Assembly: GCA_019239815.1 (NCBI GenBank)
Contig: JAFAZL010000901.1
Span: forward strand, 1 to 7,410
DNA: 7,410 nt
Source of the DNA: Acidobacteriota bacterium
GTDB lineage: Bacteria; Acidobacteriota; Terriglobia; Acidoferrales; UBA7541
Direction of reading: 5' to 3'
Positions 5,724-7,410 of this stretch are shown piece by piece. The notes below the pieces were generated by a model. It made no database searches, was not told the DNA's origin, and saw only the letters and a program-made list of their open reading frames with translations. Each line of letters begins with the position of its first letter. Within the stretch, counting starts at the first letter, position 1. The position numbers and the translations under genes were made by a program.

Positions 5724-6071
5724 ATGAGGCATGCCAACATTTTTGGCATGAGAGTATTTGCGTTCATTCTGGCGGCGACGATTTGCGAGGCTATCGGGGA
5801 TGCCCTGATGAGGATGGGTCTCCACTATCACGTGATATTTGGTCGATTGACGATGATTGCCGGAGCAACGGTTCTGCTCGGCATGTATGGTGCGCTGCTC
5901 AATCTGGCGCCGGTCGAGTTTGCGGAAGCGACGGGCGTTTACATCGCATGTCTCTTCGTGATGTTTCAAGCGACCAACTATTTGTTTTTCCGCGCATTGC
6001 CCACTCCCGGAATACTCATCGGCGGAGCTTTTATCCTGGCTGGTTCAACCATTATCTATTTTTGGAGATAG
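5724..6071 (+). CDS. SMR-like four-helix small membrane protein (drug/metabolite transporter superfamily)
   Basis: This protein has 115 residues from ATG 5724 or 107 from ATG 5748. Four membrane segments are visible (from 5748: about 3-22, 31-51, 60-81, 88-105). With the 5748 start the TM1 acidic residue is Glu14 (ICEAIGDALMR), the same position as the essential Glu of EmrE; Pro55 before TM3 and the GG/AG pattern of TM4 also match. I therefore place it near the small multidrug resistance family of the drug/metabolite transporter superfamily. The TM3 Trp of classical SMR pumps is absent and an extra Glu60 lies in TM3, so substrate and activity are open. Start choice is uncertain: 5724 gives an ATGA overlap with a stop in another frame, 5748 fits the family, and neither has a good Shine-Dalgarno. 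Its position after the GntR gene suggests control by that regulator. Confidence 0.72.
   Translation: MRHANIFGMRVFAFILAATICEAIGDALMRMGLHYHVIFGRLTMIAGATVLLGMYGALLNLAPVEFAEATGVYIACLFVMFQATNYLFFRALPTPGILIGGAFILAGSTIIYFWR
5730..5750 (+). promoter_or_regulatory. Hairpin covering the alternative start of the SMR-like gene
   Basis: CATGCCAA (5730-5737) and TTGGCATG (5743-5750) are perfect complements around loop CATTT. The right arm contains the ATG at 5748, so the folded mRNA would hide that start codon. This could be a translational control hairpin, or an operator for the GntR regulator. Only the symmetry is directly seen. Confidence 0.45.
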
Positions 6072-6083
6072 ACCAGAAGGCCG

Positions 6084-6275
6084 TCAGGCGGCGCAGGCTT
6101 TGTCTACGAGATCCCGAAAATCGCGTTCGGCGTCGCAGCGGTTGGCGTAGCGGCCGTCTTCGTATTTTTCGGCGATATCTTTTAGAAGTTTTTCGATGGC
6201 GCGGCGTTCCGCGGGTTGTTTGTTCAGTTTGAGTTGCGAAGCCAAGCGGCTCAGGAATTCTGTTGTTTCGAACAT
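6084..6275 (-). CDS. Small helical hypothetical protein, 63 residues
   Basis: I do not recognise a family. The product is short, soluble and predicted mostly helical, rich in Lys, Glu, Ala and Arg (for example ERRAIEKLLKDIAEKYEDGRY), with two cysteines (47 and 61). It starts MFETTEF and ends at a TGA 12 nt from the stop of the convergent SMR-like gene. The amphipathic pattern and balanced charge look like a real protein and not an antisense shadow, since nothing else is encoded here. No Shine-Dalgarno precedes the ATG. A promoter-like pair (6285-6313) would start the mRNA within a few bases of the ATG, giving a leaderless or nearly leaderless message. It could be a conserved small protein of this lineage; no function is assigned. 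Confidence 0.6.
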   Translation of the reverse strand: MFETTEFLSRLASQLKLNKQPAERRAIEKLLKDIAEKYEDGRYANRCDAERDFRDLVDKACAA

Positions 6276-6284
6276 GATGTGAGG

Positions 6285-6313
6285 ATTTTAGGGAGTGCGA
6301 ACGAGGCGGCCAA
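6285..6313 (-). promoter_or_regulatory. Promoter-like pair just before the 63-residue ORF
   Basis: On the minus strand TTGGCC (6308-6313, 4/6) is followed by a 17-nt spacer and TAAAAT (6285-6290, 5/6). The -10 ends 9 nt before the ATG at 6275, so the transcript would begin at or within about 3 nt of the start codon. Confidence 0.35.
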
Positions 6314-6343
6314 TAGGACGCGCGTCCTAAGGGAATCCCTTAG
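6314..6343. repeat. Compound palindrome
   Basis: TAGGACGC-GCGTCCTA (6314-6329) is a perfect 16-bp palindrome. It overlaps a second perfect inverted repeat, CTAAGGGA (6327-6334) with TCCCTTAG (6336-6343). The shared CTA means only one of the two can fold fully at a time. It abuts the promoter-like pair of the 63-residue ORF. Confidence 0.6.
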
Positions 6344-6380
6344 AAACTTTGCAAAATATTTGTTTGCGGGTCCGCACACA

Positions 6381-6408
6381 GTGACTAGTGATTAGTGACT
6401 GGTGACTG
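6381..6408. repeat. 7-bp tandem repeat, four units
   Basis: Four consecutive 7-mers follow the pattern GTGAYTR: GTGACTA, GTGATTA, GTGACTG, GTGACTG. Similar GTGACTAGTGA-type runs occur, as far as I recall, in intergenic DNA of several bacteria. No flanking coding signal is present. Confidence 0.7.
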
Positions 6409-6503
6409 GAAAAGCGTAATCATTGGCGGATCTAGAGTTCACCGTTTGCTCGCTCTTTAACCACTGCCACTAGTGAGTTGTGCTCCGAGTGAGACACGGA
6501 AAG

Positions 6504-6538
6504 AAAAAAGCAGATCCCTCGCTTCGCTCGGTATGACG
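6504..6538. repeat. Possible dispersed intergenic repeat
   Basis: On the minus strand this reads CGTCATACCGAGCGAAGCGA, then GGGATCTGC and a run of six T. This closely resembles the widely dispersed GTCAT-CCGAGCGAAGCGAGG-ATCTGC intergenic sequence that I recall from many genomes. Only one copy is in the window, so its repeat nature is inferred. Confidence 0.4.
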
Positions 6539-6561
6539 CTTTTGCGTGATGGACGATGAGC

Positions 6562-6581
6562 GGCACGACTGAAGTCGTGCC
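6562..6581. repeat. GGCACGACT/AGTCGTGCC hairpin
   Basis: Two perfect 9-bp arms (6562-6570 and 6573-6581) are separated by GA. The arrangement cggcacgact-ga-agtcgtgccctga resembles a dispersed hairpin I recall from acidobacterial intergenic DNA. It may act as a bidirectional terminator or mRNA end, but no T run is next to it. Confidence 0.55.
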
Positions 6582-6596
6582 CTGACGATTCGAGGG

Positions 6597-6627
6597 TGGA
6601 AGGCGGCCACCGAAGAGCCGCCTTCCA
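6597..6627 (-). terminator. Strong hairpin after the metallophosphoesterase gene
   Basis: TGGAAGGCGGC (6597-6607) and GCCGCCTTCCA (6617-6627) form a perfect 11-bp GC-rich stem with a 9-nt loop, starting 12 nt after the phosphoesterase stop. On the minus strand no T run follows, so it is terminator-like or an mRNA-stabilising end, not a textbook intrinsic terminator. Confidence 0.55.
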
Positions 6628-6639
6628 GGCCGGAGGGAT

Positions 6640-7410
6640 TTACAGTGTCGGGACACTCTTTGGGTCCTTTAAGATGACTGCAGCTGTTGGATACGAAAAA
6701 GTGTCGGCTGCGGTCGTAACCTTGCCGGTTTTGTCGAGTTCAGTGGATTCGCCGTCGATGGTTTTGTCGTCGATGGTCAGGGTGAGGTAGCCCCAAGTCA
6801 CTTTGCCATAGATGAGCTTGGCGCCGGTGTCTGGCGCCACGGCGCCGTTGGCCGAGTGAATCTGGTGCAAGTTGTGGTAGCCGCCGTTGCCGGAAACGAT
6901 GAACGGCGTCGGCTTCTTGCCAGAGATGTTCTGTTCGATCCGCTGATAGTCGTGAACGTGGCCGGAGAGCACGAGATTTGGGACGCGTCCGGTGTCGCGG
7001 ATGGCGTTTTCGAGGACGTCGGCCATTTTTGAGCTGCCGCTGTGGAAGACGTCGAAGGAATAGATTGGGTGATGCAGGCAGAAGATCAGCGGCAAGTTTT
7101 TGTCGGCGGTGGCGAATTCGTTGGTTACCCACATTTGTTGATTCGAATCGACGGAGCCGCCTTCGGGTACGTTGGTATATAGGCCGACGAATGTGGCGTA
7201 GGGCGTGACGAGCGTCCAGTAGGGATTCGGGAGGTTGAGGCCGACGCGCGGAGCATCTTTTGAAATGGGATCGACGTCGGGTGTTTTTTGCATGAAGTAG
7301 GCGACCCAACCGTCGAGCGACGTTTGCGCGGTCGGATCGTCGACTTCGCCGTCGTGGTTGCCTGGGATGGAGAGAATGGGCGGCGTGTAGCGCTCGTAGG
7401 CTTCGTAGAA
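6640..7410 (-). CDS. Calcineurin-like metallophosphoesterase, 5' end cut by window edge
   Basis: 256 residues are visible and the frame stays open to the right edge, so the N-terminus with the first metal ligands (usually a D-x-H motif) is missing. The visible part has the family's later motifs: GNHDGE (17-22), LHHP (112-115) and SGHVHDYQR (149-157), which supply metal ligands of the binuclear centre. The stretch between them (MWVTNEFATADKNLPLIFCLHHP) is the usual layout of purple-acid-phosphatase-like and related phosphoesterases, where the protein substrate or phosphoester cannot be predicted. The C-terminal region (WGYLTLTIDDKTIDGESTELDKTGKV) looks like the beta strands that close the fold. 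An internal Met at 7293 would lose GNHD, so it is not the true start. A strong hairpin lies 12 nt after the stop. Confidence 0.93.
   Translation of the reverse strand, partial: FYEAYERYTPPILSIPGNHDGEVDDPTAQTSLDGWVAYFMQKTPDVDPISKDAPRVGLNLPNPYWTLVTPYATFVGLYTNVPEGGSVDSNQQMWVTNEFATADKNLPLIFCLHHPIYSFDVFHSGSSKMADVLENAIRDTGRVPNLVLSGHVHDYQRIEQNISGKKPTPFIVSGNGGYHNLHQIHSANGAVAPDTGAKLIYGKVTWGYLTLTIDDKTIDGESTELDKTGKVTTAADTFSYPTAAVILKDPKSVPTL

Larger units (their letters stand above)
6276..6639. other. 364-base repeat-rich gap between small ORF and phosphoesterase
   Basis: No gene is supported here. The gap contains a compound palindrome (6314-6343), a 5-bp hairpin TGCGG/CCGCA (6365-6376), a 7-bp tandem repeat (6381-6408), a CGCTTCGCTCGG-type repeat (6504-6538), and two long hairpins (6562-6581 and 6597-6627). 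The 6410-6500 part holds nothing I recognise beyond a CACTAGTG palindrome. A minus-strand open frame across it reads through the hairpins and is not credible. Confidence 0.7.

Noticed and set aside
6381..6408. CRISPR-like array
   Set aside because: The repeat unit is 7 bp and contiguous with no spacers, and there are no cas genes.
6432..6656. Minus-strand 74-residue open frame
   Set aside because: It reads through two hairpin repeats and overlaps the end of the phosphoesterase gene; no family resemblance.

Overview
The window is bacterial chromosomal DNA, moderately GC-rich and densely packed with genes. Short structured repeats fill several of the gaps. The gene mix and the style of the hairpin repeats fit a soil Acidobacteriota (Terriglobia/Koribacter-like) chromosome. 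This assignment is an inference from remembered repeat style and protein flavour; no rRNA or other phylogenetic marker is present. I see no phage, IS transposase, CRISPR array, tRNA or rRNA.

Layout: the left end carries the 5' two thirds of der, a ribosome-assembly GTPase on the minus strand that runs off the left edge. Upstream on the same strand is a secreted YtcJ-type amidohydrolase (start best placed at 2951), preceded by a roughly 330-base gap with a good sigma-70 promoter, a 40-bp-period direct repeat and a hairpin just before the ribosome binding site. Next, still on the minus strand, is a compact type II toxin-antitoxin operon: a Phd/YefM-like antitoxin, then an overlapping RelE/ParE-like toxin. 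A perfect 18-bp palindrome lies just upstream of the antitoxin and is the obvious autoregulatory operator candidate. A fatty acid hydroxylase/sterol desaturase-type membrane di-iron enzyme follows.

A divergent control region (4719-4939) with two perfect inverted repeats separates the hydroxylase from a plus-strand pair: a GntR-type regulator whose C-terminus looks shortened, and a four-helix small multidrug resistance (SMR)-like membrane protein. A convergent 63-residue helical hypothetical protein follows on the minus strand. The 6276-6639 gap is a mosaic of palindromes, a 7-bp tandem repeat and terminator-like hairpins. The right end holds the C-terminal part of a calcineurin-like metallophosphoesterase on the minus strand, running off the right edge.

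The genes do not form a single pathway. The functional units I can support are the toxin-antitoxin operon and, less surely, the GntR regulator with the SMR-like protein (and possibly the divergent hydroxylase). I did not find a convincing new multi-gene system. The most unusual items are a REP-like hairpin element translated in frame inside the der interdomain linker, the shortened GntR regulator with an out-of-frame tail that meets the next start in an ATGA overlap, and the repeat mosaic at 6276-6639.
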